Shown here one piece after another: positions 35,827-47,221 of a stretch of DNA of 51,575 nucleotides. Where the stretch lies: contig NZ_POJD01000459.1 of assembly GCF_002960445.1 (NCBI RefSeq), positions 1-51,575 on the forward strand, read 5' to 3'. Under the pieces are notes generated by a model. It ran no database searches. It was given only the letters and a program-made list of their open reading frames with translations, and was not told the origin of the DNA. The translations under genes were made by a program, and so were the position numbers. Every line of letters starts with the position of its first letter. Positions within the stretch are counted from its first letter, which is position 1. Origin of the DNA: Streptococcus suis. Lineage in GTDB: Bacteria > Bacillota > Bacilli > Lactobacillales > Streptococcaceae.

Positions 35827-36661
35827 GCGTCACCATCCCTGTAAATTCTTCAATTGTAATCGGAAGACGTTCAAATACAAAACCTCTTCTCTCCAAATTC
35901 GCTGCAAACTTGGTAATCTTAGGAACACCCAGTTGAATACTCTCCAAAAAATCAACCTCTTGAAAAATATCTGTTGGTTTACCAGAACCAACCAACTTTC
36001 CTTTCTCCATAATATAAACAAAATCAGCGTAATTAGCCACATCATCCATCAAATGAGTGACCAAAACAATGGTCATCCCAGACATATGAAGGGTCTTGAA
36101 AATAGCCATCAATTCTTGACGACCAGCAGGATCCAGACCAGCTGTTGGTTCATCCAAGACCAAAACGCTTGGCTCCATGGCTAGAATACCAGCAATAGCT
36201 ACCCGACGCATTTGACCACCTGATAACTCAAAGGGACTACGTTCAAACAAGCTCTCATCAATTCCAACCAAGGCCAGCTTTTCACGAGCAATCTGCTCAG
36301 CCTCTTCCTGAGAAACTCCAAAATTTTGCGGACCAAAAGCAACATCTTTTAAGACTGTTTCATCAAAGACTTGGCTTTCAGGAAATTGGAAAACAAGGCC
36401 AACTTTCTTCCTTACTTGCTTAATATCCTTATTTTCTGACGTCGCTGTAATCACAAAGTCATCAATAACTACTCTTCCCTCTGTCGGCACATTTAATCCA
36501 TTCAAGAGTTGTAAAATCGTTGATTTCCCCGAACCCGTATGCCCAATAAGCGCCGTATAAGAGCCGTCAACAATCTCCAAATCCACACCAAATAGCGCAC
36601 GTCCCTCAAAAGGCGTATCAGCTTGATAGGTGTAGCTTACTTCTTGGAGAGCAATTCCCAT
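35819..36661 (-). CDS. ecfA2: Energy-coupling factor ATPase EcfA2
   Basis: A 280-residue ABC ATPase. Walker A is GHTGSGKST, the signature is [11 protein letters not shown], and Walker B is [13 protein letters not shown]. The C-terminal segment ends in a short tail involved in dimerisation. It pairs with EcfA1. It begins inside ecfA1 (25-base overlap), so the two are coupled. Confidence 0.94.
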   Translation of the reverse strand: MGIALQEVSYTYQADTPFEGRALFGVDLEIVDGSYTALIGHTGSGKSTILQLLNGLNVPTEGRVVIDDFVITATSENKDIKQVRKKVGLVFQFPESQVFDETVLKDVAFGPQNFGVSQEEAEQIAREKLALVGIDESLFERSPFELSGGQMRRVAIAGILAMEPSVLVLDEPTAGLDPAGRQELMAIFKTLHMSGMTIVLVTHLMDDVANYADFVYIMEKGKLVGSGKPTDIFQEVDFLESIQLGVPKITKFAANLERRGFVFERLPITIEEFTGMVTHG

Positions 36662-37476
36662 AAAGTTTCCTCTAATTCTTCCTCTGTAAAATAGCGAAGC
36701 GGTAAATCAAATCCAGCCTGACGTAAAGATGTAGCTAGTTCTGTCGTGAAAGGTTTATCTAAATCCAAGTCTGCTAAATCCTCCCGCATAAAAAGCTCCG
36801 TCGGAGTGCTGACTGACTCAACCTGACCTCGTTTCATCACAATAACACGATCACTTAAAGCCACCTCATCTAAATCATGCGTGATAGAGATAACCGTCAT
36901 CCCATGCCGATCCTTAATCTCCTGAACAATTTTAATCAAATCAAGACGACCTTCTGGATCCAGCATGGATGTAGCCTCATCCAAAATGATAATTTTAGGA
37001 CGCAAGGCCACCACTCCAGCAATAGCTACCCGTTGCTTCTGACCACCAGATAAACGAGCAGGCTCACGGGTTTTAAAATCAGCCATTCCAACTAATTCCA
37101 AGGCTTCATCTACCTGTTTCCGCATCTCTTCCAAGGCTATTCCTTGGTTTTCCAAACCAAAAGCAACATCATCTTCAACTGTAGCACCTACAAATTGATT
37201 GTCTGGATTTTGAAATACCATACCAATCAGGCGACGCTTATCCCAAACATTATCAACTGATAGGACATCACCATCAATGATAATATCTCCAGACTCAGCT
37301 TCCAATAATCCATCAATCAAACGAACAGTTGTTGACTTCCCTGAACCATTATGACCGATGATGGACAACCATTCACCCTGTTTCACGTGAAACGAAACAT
37401 CGTTTAAGGTATAATCCTCATCATCTTGACTATATTTATACTTAAGATTTTTTACTTCAATAATATTTGTCATCAC
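36637..37476 (-). CDS. ecfA1: Energy-coupling factor ATPase EcfA1
   Basis: A 279-residue ABC ATPase with Walker [10 protein letters not shown], signature [11 protein letters not shown] and Walker [14 protein letters not shown]. The first ATPase of the ecfA1-ecfA2-ecfT operon. Its ATG overlaps the pgsA stop by four bases (ATGA), so pgsA and the importer are on one message. Confidence 0.94.
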   Translation of the reverse strand: MMTNIIEVKNLKYKYSQDDEDYTLNDVSFHVKQGEWLSIIGHNGSGKSTTVRLIDGLLEAESGDIIIDGDVLSVDNVWDKRRLIGMVFQNPDNQFVGATVEDDVAFGLENQGIALEEMRKQVDEALELVGMADFKTREPARLSGGQKQRVAIAGVVALRPKIIILDEATSMLDPEGRLDLIKIVQEIKDRHGMTVISITHDLDEVALSDRVIVMKRGQVESVSTPTELFMREDLADLDLDKPFTTELATSLRQAGFDLPLRYFTEEELEETLWELLSKK

Positions 37477-38012
37477 TTAAACGTATCTTTGAATAAGAAA
37501 GATGCACCCTTGAAATAGTCATAACCTGAATAAAGGGTAAAGAAAAGTGCAATATAAAGCGTAATCTGACCCAACAAACTCCAATGCAAGAGCAGAAAAA
37601 TCACCGCAAACATCTGTGAGAATGTCTTAATTTTACCTGGCATAGCTGCTGCCAAAACGGTTCCACCATTTTCAACCAAGAGCAAACGAAGACCCGTCAC
37701 TGCCAATTCACGACAGATAATAATGGCTACCACCCATGCTGGAGCAAAACCAAGTTCCACCAACATAATGAAGGCAGACATGACCAAAATCTTATCAGCC
37801 ATCGGATCTGCAAACTTACCAAAGTTTGTCACTACCTGCCACTTACGAGCCAAATAACCATCCAGATAATCCGTAATACTTGCCAGGGCAAAAATGACTG
37901 CCGCTAAAATATGGCTAATAGCTGACTGCCAGACAGTAAGAAGAAGGATAAAGATTGGAATAATCAAAATCCGTCCGACTGTCAAAGCGTTGGGAATATT
38001 TTCTTTTTTCAT
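37473..38012 (-). CDS. pgsA: CDP-diacylglycerol-glycerol-3-phosphate 3-phosphatidyltransferase
   Basis: A 179-residue membrane enzyme that makes phosphatidylglycerophosphate. The CDP-alcohol transferase motif D-G-x2-A-R-x8-G-x3-D-x3-D is visible as DYLDGYLARKWQVVTNFGKFADPMADK. Four or five hydrophobic segments. It lies 12 bases after the rodZ-like gene in the order rodZ-pgsA, common in Firmicutes. Confidence 0.95.
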   Translation of the reverse strand: MKKENIPNALTVGRILIIPIFILLLTVWQSAISHILAAVIFALASITDYLDGYLARKWQVVTNFGKFADPMADKILVMSAFIMLVELGFAPAWVVAIIICRELAVTGLRLLLVENGGTVLAAAMPGKIKTFSQMFAVIFLLLHWSLLGQITLYIALFFTLYSGYDYFKGASFLFKDTFK

Positions 38013-38024
38013 TGTATTTCCTTT

Positions 38025-38861
38025 TTATTCAAATACTAGTCCAATAGAACCTGTATCACTCGTTAATGCTTTCGTATCCAATTGTTGACCGGCGATAGTA
38101 ATATCTACCCCTTTCACTACACCTAAAACAAGATAGGCTTCGCTGGTGCCTTCTGGCAGGCTAGTCGTAACCGTCGGATTTTCAGGAGAAAGTACCACTC
38201 CCTCTGCCAATTCTGTCCCGGATAAACTAATCCAGCTAGTAGCATCTTTAACCGAAAGGGTGACTTCCACTGGATAAACAGTTTCTGTAACAGTCGCTAC
38301 AACGTAATCTCCACTACCTGAAATGCTAATATTCTTAGCAGAAATGCTACTTGACGAAGTTGTGGACTGCTCTGGTGTGCTTGTTTCAGAAGACGTACTT
38401 GTAGCAGTTTGCCCAACAACAGAGTAGGAAGTTTCCGAAGTAGGCAACACTTGATTTTGCATACGGCTATATGCTATATAGGTCACAAAAATAATGATGA
38501 AAGCTGAAGCAAGCAAGAGATAAATCAAGGGAAGAAAGGATTTATGATCTTTCTTTTTTACCCGATAGCTTCTTTTCAATTCTGCCGCTAAGATTTCCTC
38601 CTCGCCTTCTTCACGATACTTTATCAAACTATTGCTATCGTAGGCTTCTAACAGAACATCCGCATCCAATTCTAAGGCATCTGCATAGACAGTTAGGACG
38701 TAATCAACATCCTCATCTTCAGAAATAGAATCAAAATCATTGTACTCCAATGCTTGCAAATACCTTGCATGGATTTTCGTCATTCTCTGCAAATCAACAA
38801 AGGTCCAACCTCGTGACTCACGCGCTGCTCTAAGTACCTCACCAATACTCTTTTGTCGCAC
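38025..38861 (-). CDS. RodZ-like helix-turn-helix membrane protein
   Basis: A 278-residue protein. A cytoplasmic HTH of the Xre type (SIGEVLRAARESRGWTFVDLQRMT) with the RodZ pattern HARYLQALEYNDFDSI is followed by a basic stretch, one membrane segment (FLPLIYLLLASAFIIIFVTYIAY, about 108-130), a Ser/Thr-rich linker and an extracellular domain of about 100 residues (DUF4115-like: VEVTLSVKDATSWISLSG). RodZ links MreB or other shape proteins to the envelope; cocci lack MreB, so here it probably serves peripheral wall growth. Confidence 0.85.
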   Translation of the reverse strand: MRQKSIGEVLRAARESRGWTFVDLQRMTKIHARYLQALEYNDFDSISEDEDVDYVLTVYADALELDADVLLEAYDSNSLIKYREEGEEEILAAELKRSYRVKKKDHKSFLPLIYLLLASAFIIIFVTYIAYSRMQNQVLPTSETSYSVVGQTATSTSSETSTPEQSTTSSSSISAKNISISGSGDYVVATVTETVYPVEVTLSVKDATSWISLSGTELAEGVVLSPENPTVTTSLPEGTSEAYLVLGVVKGVDITIAGQQLDTKALTSDTGSIGLVFE

Positions 38862-38943
38862 TACTAACTCTCCCCTCTATTCACTAATATACAATACTCT
38901 ATTCTAACAAAAATCTAAGGAAATTTCGATGAGTTAGGTCCTT

Positions 38944-40227
38944 TTATTTGGGAATAATCGTAAAATCAGTCATGTCACACTGACCAATAAAACGACGGCC
39001 TGCCTCCCTAATATCCTCTAAATCTATTTCTTCCATCAATTGTGGCAAATCAAATACATTCTCAACATCCGAATACTGAGCCACAAAGTGACTAGCTGTA
39101 AATTCCAAGGAATTCAAGCTACGGATAAAATCGCCATACATTTCATTCTTCAGCAGTTGCAAATGCTCATCATTGATATCCTCATCTCGTTCAAAATTGC
39201 GAACAGCCCTCATCAGCATACTCGATAAGGTAATAGGCTCCTGCGTATCACCAGAAATAACCAAATAATGATAGTCTGGAGTAACTTCTAGTTGAAACTG
39301 GAATGAAGAATCAATTTTCCCCTGTTCATACAGGTTCTGATAGCGTTTAGAAGTCCAACCGAACAACATGGCAAACAAAAGCTGTAAGCACAGGCGATAC
39401 TGCTGCATTTCAACAGGTTCAAATTCATCATTTCCCCGTAAACCAACTGCTAATTTTGGAGTAGATACTTCAAACTCTTCCATACGGTGCTGAAGAATAG
39501 GCAGTTTTTCAATTGCCTTTATATCAAACCTAGGCAGTTTTTCATCAAGTTGCGCTGCCTGATAACTTGAAATCTGCTGCCATACCTGATCCAAATCAAA
39601 GTTACCAATGACGAATAGATTCATGTTGGACGGATGATAAAACAGATCAAAATTCTCATACAAATCATCTGCTGTAATCTGCTCAATCGAAGCAACCGTA
39701 CCAGCAATATCATGAGCCAAGGGAGTTTGAGGGTAAAGTGACCCTAAAATTCCTGTAAACAATCGATAATCGACATCATCTTGATACATTTCGATTTCTT
39801 GCTCGATAATCCCTTGTTCTCGTGCCACGTTTTCATCTGTAAAATAAGGTTGACGAACAAAAGATTGTAACAAAGCCAAGGCTGGTAAAACCTCTTGAGT
39901 AGTAGAAAATAGATAACTGGTCTGTCTAAAACTGGTGTAGGCATTGGCACTGGCACCAAATTTCGAAAACTCATTCATGACATCTTCTTCATCTTCCGTT
40001 TCAAACAACTTATGCTCTAAGAAATGTGCGATACCAGCGGGATAGCTACTAGACCTACCATCTTCAAAAAGAATATGGGTATGTAAAGCTCCGAAATTTG
40101 TCGTTATCACTCCGTAAGTTTCATGAAAATCGGTCTTAGGCAAGAGAATGACTGTCAACCCGTTGTCAAGTTGTGTCTGATAGACAGGTTCTTTCATATA
40201 CGGATACTTTTTCTCGATTAGTTTCAT
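38944..40227 (-). CDS. M16-family zinc peptidase, YmfH-like
   Basis: A 427-residue pitrilysin-type peptidase with the inverted zinc motif HFLEH (H68, E71, H72) in GIAHFLEHKLFE. The second zinc ligand region EIEMYQDD follows at about residue 145. It overlaps the next gene by four bases (ATGA). It probably forms a heterodimer with the inactive partner, as in PqqF/MPP-type peptidases. The substrate is unknown; in Bacillus the pair acts in the region of pgsA and rodZ. Confidence 0.9.
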   Translation of the reverse strand: MKLIEKKYPYMKEPVYQTQLDNGLTVILLPKTDFHETYGVITTNFGALHTHILFEDGRSSSYPAGIAHFLEHKLFETEDEEDVMNEFSKFGASANAYTSFRQTSYLFSTTQEVLPALALLQSFVRQPYFTDENVAREQGIIEQEIEMYQDDVDYRLFTGILGSLYPQTPLAHDIAGTVASIEQITADDLYENFDLFYHPSNMNLFVIGNFDLDQVWQQISSYQAAQLDEKLPRFDIKAIEKLPILQHRMEEFEVSTPKLAVGLRGNDEFEPVEMQQYRLCLQLLFAMLFGWTSKRYQNLYEQGKIDSSFQFQLEVTPDYHYLVISGDTQEPITLSSMLMRAVRNFERDEDINDEHLQLLKNEMYGDFIRSLNSLEFTASHFVAQYSDVENVFDLPQLMEEIDLEDIREAGRRFIGQCDMTDFTIIPK

Positions 40228-41477
40228 TCCTCTGTTCCCTCCATAAAGTAAACAGCCTGTAAATTTATCATCTTACCCACTCGAACAACATCCTCAATTG
40301 ACACCAACTTTACAGCTTCTATCCATTCTAACCATGTTAAATTACGTTCCCCCATACTTATCTGGTTGTAGGTCTGTTCTATCAAGTTATTCTGTCTATC
40401 TTGAGCAAGGGTTGCTGAATGAATAAGCATATTCTTTGTCAACTCTAATTCATCCTCTGTAAACTTTCCGCGCTTCAAATCAAGAATCTGCTTACTAATC
40501 AGCTTCATAACCTTTAGACGGTCTCCACGGCTGATGCCTGCATAAACCTTCATCATTCCAGAAAAAATAGACACCTGACTTCCGATTGTATAGGCCAAGC
40601 TCTCCTTTTCACGAATATTTACAAACAATTTAGAATGTGAAAAGGCACCGAGTAAACCATTAAAAACAACTAAGGCAGGGTAATTTACATCATTGTAAAG
40701 GACTTGTAAATGATAAGCCAATTCTAAAATGGATTGTCTTGCCTGTTTGCGTTCGACCTTCTCGCGAGTAACCTTTGAATAATTCTGCTGATATTCTAAT
40801 TCTAACTTAGGTTTTCTATAAGTAAATTTGAAGGTTTCCAATTTTTCTCGAACCAAGTCCTGATTGACAGTTCCAATGACAAAGATGTCAATCTTATCTA
40901 CCCGCAACATATTCCGATAGATTTTAAATACCGATTCTGCTGTTTCTTGCTCAACTAAGTCTAGACGACTAACTCGCGGAATTTGTAAGGCCTCATCTTG
41001 ATAAAATAGCTTATTTAATTCGACATCAGCATGGTAGAAATTATCTTCTACCTCAGACTCAAGAAAATTGATTAAATTCTTTTTCTCCACTTCAAAGATT
41101 TTCTGATCAAACCCCTGACCTTGCTTGAGAGGACGAAATAGGCAGGCATATAAAAAATCAAGAATTGCTAAGGTAATATCTTCATTATTAGGCAAATAAC
41201 ATGGATTGACGTAAGAAATGGTCAAATCAACTAGATGTACACGACCACGTTTAGCAACAGACGTTGAGAAATGTGCTCCGTATAGCTCTGCCAACCGTCT
41301 ACGCATCGCCTGAGCCGTTGGATAATCTTGGTTGCCCATTTCCAGAATATTAGCAACTAGCACACGTCCTGCTACCGTCGCCTCATTCATCTCGGCTGCA
41401 AAACGCACTTTTATTCTATTTGTAGTAAACTGATCTGTTTCAATAAAATGCAAATCAATTCCTTCTTGTAATTTCAT
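40224..41477 (-). CDS. M16-family inactive partner, YmfF-like
   Basis: A 417-residue M16 homologue without the HxxEH zinc motif. In the matching place it has MGNQDYPTAQAMRRRLAELYGAHFS, typical of the non-catalytic subunit. The C-terminal R/Y pair for substrate binding may remain (REKESLAYTIGS). It is the first gene of a long minus-strand block (M16 pair, rodZ-like, pgsA, ecf genes). Confidence 0.88.
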   Translation of the reverse strand: MKLQEGIDLHFIETDQFTTNRIKVRFAAEMNEATVAGRVLVANILEMGNQDYPTAQAMRRRLAELYGAHFSTSVAKRGRVHLVDLTISYVNPCYLPNNEDITLAILDFLYACLFRPLKQGQGFDQKIFEVEKKNLINFLESEVEDNFYHADVELNKLFYQDEALQIPRVSRLDLVEQETAESVFKIYRNMLRVDKIDIFVIGTVNQDLVREKLETFKFTYRKPKLELEYQQNYSKVTREKVERKQARQSILELAYHLQVLYNDVNYPALVVFNGLLGAFSHSKLFVNIREKESLAYTIGSQVSIFSGMMKVYAGISRGDRLKVMKLISKQILDLKRGKFTEDELELTKNMLIHSATLAQDRQNNLIEQTYNQISMGERNLTWLEWIEAVKLVSIEDVVRVGKMINLQAVYFMEGTEE

Positions 41478-41507
41478 CTTCTTCCTCTTTCAAACATTGT
41501 ACCTTCC

Positions 41508-41533
41508 ATTATATCATTTTTCTGTGATATAAT
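41508..41533. promoter_or_regulatory. Divergent promoter region between the M16 pair and yaaA-recF
   Basis: A perfect inverted repeat ATTATATCA (41508-41516), 8 bases, TGATATAAT (41525-41533) contains a TATAAT -10 for each strand. No good -35 is visible on either side. The symmetrical layout could also bind a regulator. Confidence 0.6.
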
Positions 41534-41553
41534 ATTCTGTAACGAGGTGACTT

Positions 41554-41937
41554 ATGGAATTTAAATTATTTGATGACTACATCACATTACAAGCATTACT
41601 AAAAACAACTGGTATTCTACACTCAGGAGGGGCCATTAAAGGTTTCCTTGAAGAAAATACCATCCTTTTTAACGGAGAAGACGAAAAAAGACGAGGTAAA
41701 AAAATCCGCATCGGTGATATTATCACGCTACCTGACCACAACATTAGTATCACAATCGTTGGACCTAGTGCAGAAGAAATACAGCAACACCAAGAAGAAC
41801 AAGCTGAAAAAGAACGTGTGGCTGCAATCGTTAAAAAGTTAAATCAAGAAAATAAAAAGAATAAGAAACAGGTAAAAACTCCTAAAAAAGTAACTAAAAA
41901 TACTGAAAGAAAACCTGTTCGTTTCCCTGGTATGTAA
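41554..41937 (+). CDS. yaaA: S4-domain protein YaaA
   Basis: A 127-residue protein. The N-terminal 70 residues form an S4-like RNA-binding domain ([31 protein letters not shown], and [14 protein letters not shown]), the typical YaaA start. The C-terminal half is a charged, lysine-rich extension, longer than the Bacillus protein, which ends soon after the domain. It stands directly ahead of recF with a two-base gap, as in the dnaA-dnaN-yaaA-recF order of Bacillus, though here dnaA and dnaN are not adjacent. Confidence 0.85.
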   Translation: MEFKLFDDYITLQALLKTTGILHSGGAIKGFLEENTILFNGEDEKRRGKKIRIGDIITLPDHNISITIVGPSAEEIQQHQEEQAEKERVAAIVKKLNQENKKNKKQVKTPKKVTKNTERKPVRFPGM

Positions 41938-41939
41938 AA

Positions 41940-43034
41940 ATGTGGCTTGAAACATTAGCATTACGGCACTTTCGCAATTACAGTCAACAAGATATTGAGT
42001 TCAACAAGGGGCTTAATGTCTTTTTGGGTGAGAATGCCCAAGGTAAAACCAATATTTTAGAAGCTATCTATTTTTTAGCCTTGACACGTAGCCACCGTAC
42101 CCGAACAGACAAGGATTTACTACAATTTCAAGAAAAGGAATTGACCATATCCGGTTTACTCCATCGGATAAATGGTAAAGTTCCACTTGACATACAGTTG
42201 ACAGAAAAGGGACGGATAACCAAGGTCAACCATCTCAAACAAGCCAAGCTTTCCAACTATATCGGCCACATGAATGTTGTTCTCTTCGCCCCTGAAGATT
42301 TACAGCTGATTAAAGGTGCCCCTGCTTTGAGAAGAAAGTTCATTGATGTCGAATTGGGTCAAATCAAGCCACTCTATCTTGCTGACTTGACTAACTACAA
42401 TCATACTCTCAAGCAACGCAATGCCTACCTAAAATCCTCTGATAAGGTTGATGAAACCTTTCTATCTGTACTTGATCAACAGCTTGCTGAATATGGCAGT
42501 CGAGTTATTCAACACAGGCTTGATTTCCTTAAAAAACTAGAGGAATTTGGAAATAAAAAAGTTCAGGAAATCTCTGATCAAAAAGAAAAATTGACCATCG
42601 AATATCAATCCTCCATACACTTTACAAATACTGACAACTTAATTGACACATTATTGACAGAATTAGAAAAATCCCGTAAACGTGACCTATTCAAAAAAAA
42701 TACAGGTGTTGGTCCGCATCGTGATGATATTGCCTTCTTCATAAATGGTATGAATGCCCATTATGGTAGTCAAGGACAACATCGTAGTCTTGTTTTGTCG
42801 CTCAAACTTGCTGAAATCGAACTGATGAAGGAAATTACTAGAGAATACCCAATTCTACTTTTAGACGATGTTATGAGTGAGCTAGATAACAATCGACAAA
42901 TCAAACTACTAGAAACCATTACAGATACTATTCAAACCTTTATCACTACAACATCTTTGGACCATTTACATAAGCTACCAGATAGTTTAAAAATCTTTCA
43001 TATCCAGTCTGGCACTATCGTTGAAAGCAAGTAA
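41940..43034 (+). CDS. recF: DNA replication and repair protein RecF
   Basis: A 364-residue SMC-like ATPase. Walker A is [26 protein letters not shown] (G-x4-GKTN), the signature is [18 protein letters not shown] and Walker B is [12 protein letters not shown]. It loads RecA at gaps with RecO and RecR. Coupled to yaaA (two-base gap). Confidence 0.97.
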   Translation: MWLETLALRHFRNYSQQDIEFNKGLNVFLGENAQGKTNILEAIYFLALTRSHRTRTDKDLLQFQEKELTISGLLHRINGKVPLDIQLTEKGRITKVNHLKQAKLSNYIGHMNVVLFAPEDLQLIKGAPALRRKFIDVELGQIKPLYLADLTNYNHTLKQRNAYLKSSDKVDETFLSVLDQQLAEYGSRVIQHRLDFLKKLEEFGNKKVQEISDQKEKLTIEYQSSIHFTNTDNLIDTLLTELEKSRKRDLFKKNTGVGPHRDDIAFFINGMNAHYGSQGQHRSLVLSLKLAEIELMKEITREYPILLLDDVMSELDNNRQIKLLETITDTIQTFITTTSLDHLHKLPDSLKIFHIQSGTIVESK

Positions 43035-43060
43035 CTGATTTTATATTCAGTTACTTTTTT
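43031..43060 (+). terminator. recF terminator
   Basis: GTAACTGA (43031-43038), a short loop and TCAGTTAC (43047-43054), then TTTTTTATT. The stop codon of recF is in the stem. Confidence 0.8.
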
Positions 43061-43151
43061 ATTACTTCGTAAACTAGCTTTTCCTAGCTCCAATTGTAGT
43101 TTCAACTCTTCACATAGAACTAAAAAAATTACAACTTTGTCAACTACGTTT

Positions 43152-43184
43152 ACAAAAAAGTAAAGACCCTGTCAATCAGGGTCT
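43152..43184 (-). terminator. guaB terminator
   Basis: The minus strand has AGACCCTG, loop ATTGA, CAGGGTCT, then TTACTTTTTTG, just beyond the guaB stop. Confidence 0.85.
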
Positions 43185-43189
43185 TATTC

Positions 43190-44701
<1,512 letters not shown>

Positions 44702-44724
44702 CTATCGCTACAATTATTTTATTT

Positions 44725-44752
44725 ATGATAACATTTTGAAATCATTTGTCAA
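44725..44752 (-). promoter_or_regulatory. guaB promoter
   Basis: The minus strand has TTGACA (44747-44752), 16 bases and TATCAT (44725-44730). The leader is about 50 bases. No purine riboswitch structure is visible. Confidence 0.55.
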
Positions 44753-44855
44753 ATATTATTCGCATTAAAACAGGGAATAATAAAAATTCAGAAAATTCTT
44801 TACCACTTTCTTTTAGAAATTCGAACGTTTGGTTTTTACTTTATTATAAAACAAA

Positions 44856-44886
44856 TGAAAAAAGCAACGTTTTTTAAACATTGCTC
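44856..44886 (-). terminator. trpS terminator
   Basis: The minus strand has AGCAATGTTT, a short A-rich loop and AAACGTTGCT (one G-U pair), then TTTTTCATTTG. Confidence 0.75.
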
Positions 44887-44900
44887 TTTCATCGTTAACC

Positions 44901-45935
<1,035 letters not shown>

Positions 45936-45952
45936 TCATCTGATAATTTTCA

Positions 45953-46182
45953 TAAAAAAAGCCCCGCACAGAAACTGTGCAAGGGCGTCAAGGACACGGT
46001 ACCACCTTACTTAGGAGAACATACTCCCATCTTTATGCACATAAGGCCTGCTAGCCGAATCCTTATTGGTTCGAATTCATTACAAAATCAGTCCATTCAC
46101 CAATCACCATTACCTGTTTGCAGCGACCACAAGCTCTCTAAAAATGGAAGATTACCTACTCTTCTGATTGACCTCTATTATA
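45953..46182 (-). promoter_or_regulatory. T-box riboswitch controlling trpS, with its promoter
   Basis: The leader carries the T-box core AAGGTGGTACCGTG (minus strand of 45995-46008), which pairs with the acceptor end of uncharged tRNA. A terminator with a GC-rich stem GCCC.GCACAG/CTGTGC.GGGC and a T-run follows at about 45954-45986. Stem I contains AGAGAG and GAATGGAC, in which UGG (46093-46095) is the probable tryptophan specifier codon. The promoter is TTGACT (46200-46205), 17 bases, TATAAT (46177-46182). Transcription reads through when tRNA-Trp is uncharged. Confidence 0.92.
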
Positions 46183-46284
46183 CCTTTTAAAAAATAGAAA
46201 GTCAATACTTCCAAGCCTTGACGATAAGCTGGATTTTAGGGATAATAGAAATTGCATTCTATGATATTCAAATAAGGAGAAGCT

Positions 46285-47157
46285 ATGAAAGAACGGATCA
46301 AAGATTTTGCTTATGTAACTTTGGGTTCCATTGTCATGGCTGTTGGTTTTAACAGTCTATTTTTAGAGAATAATATTGTTTCTGGAGGGGTTGGAGGTCT
46401 TGCTATAGCACTCAATACGCTCTTGGGCTGGAATCCTGCTGATTTTGTTCTCTACTGCAACATTCCTTTGCTCATTATTTGTTGGGTGTTTCTAGGAAAG
46501 TCTGTCTTTGTTAAAACAGTTTACGGCGCTATCATTTATCCATTTTGCATTAAGTTGACAGCAGGTTTACCAAGCTTGACAGAAAATCCTTTGCTCGCTG
46601 CTATTTTTGGTGGAATAATCCTCGGTTTTGGACTAGGACTTGTCTTTCTAGGAAATTCATCTACAGGTGGTACAGGTATTCTCATTCAATTTCTTCATAA
46701 ATACACTCCCTTATCTTTAGGAGCAACAATGGCCATCATCGACGGAATAATCGTCGGACTAGGTTTTATCGCTTTTGACCCAGATACTGTCATGCATTCC
46801 ATCATTGCCCTTATGACCATTACTTACATTGTCAACCGCATGATGTCCGGTACCCAATCATCTCGAAATATCATGATTATTTCTCAAAAATCAAGTCAAA
46901 TCAAAGACTACATCACAAAAGTCGCGGATCGCGGTGTGACAGAGCTCCCAATTATCGGTGGCTTTACAGGGGTTGACAAGCGCATGTTGATGACCACCAT
47001 CTCTATTCCAGAAATGCAAAAACTGGAAACGGCTGTATTAGAAATTGATGAAACTGCCTTTATGGTTGTCATGCCTGCCAGCCAAGTTCGTGGACGTGGT
47101 TTCAGCTTACAAAAAGACCATAAACATTACGATGAAGATATTTTAATTCCAATGTAA
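46285..47157 (+). CDS. YitT-family membrane protein, second copy
   Basis: A 290-residue member of the DUF161/DUF2179 family: hydrophobic segments from about residue 10 to 205, with the family motif NNIVSGGVGGLAIALNTLLGW and GNSSTGGTGILIQF, then a soluble domain (NIMIISQKSSQIKDYITKVADRGVTELP). Related to the copy at 6868-7800 but not a close duplicate. It has a good AAGGAG site and opens a plus-strand run with the ABC-F gene 64 bases later. Confidence 0.87.
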   Translation: MKERIKDFAYVTLGSIVMAVGFNSLFLENNIVSGGVGGLAIALNTLLGWNPADFVLYCNIPLLIICWVFLGKSVFVKTVYGAIIYPFCIKLTAGLPSLTENPLLAAIFGGIILGFGLGLVFLGNSSTGGTGILIQFLHKYTPLSLGATMAIIDGIIVGLGFIAFDPDTVMHSIIALMTITYIVNRMMSGTQSSRNIMIISQKSSQIKDYITKVADRGVTELPIIGGFTGVDKRMLMTTISIPEMQKLETAVLEIDETAFMVVMPASQVRGRGFSLQKDHKHYDEDILIPM

Positions 47158-47221
47158 TTCATTGAAAATTCAAGTTCTTTCTAGTACAATAAAACTAATA
47201 GACAGAAATAGAGGAGAAACT

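Noticed and set aside
43091..43099. CAATTGTAG near recF as another BlaI/CopY box
   Set aside because: Only one half of the palindrome matches and it is in a region between converging genes without a promoter.
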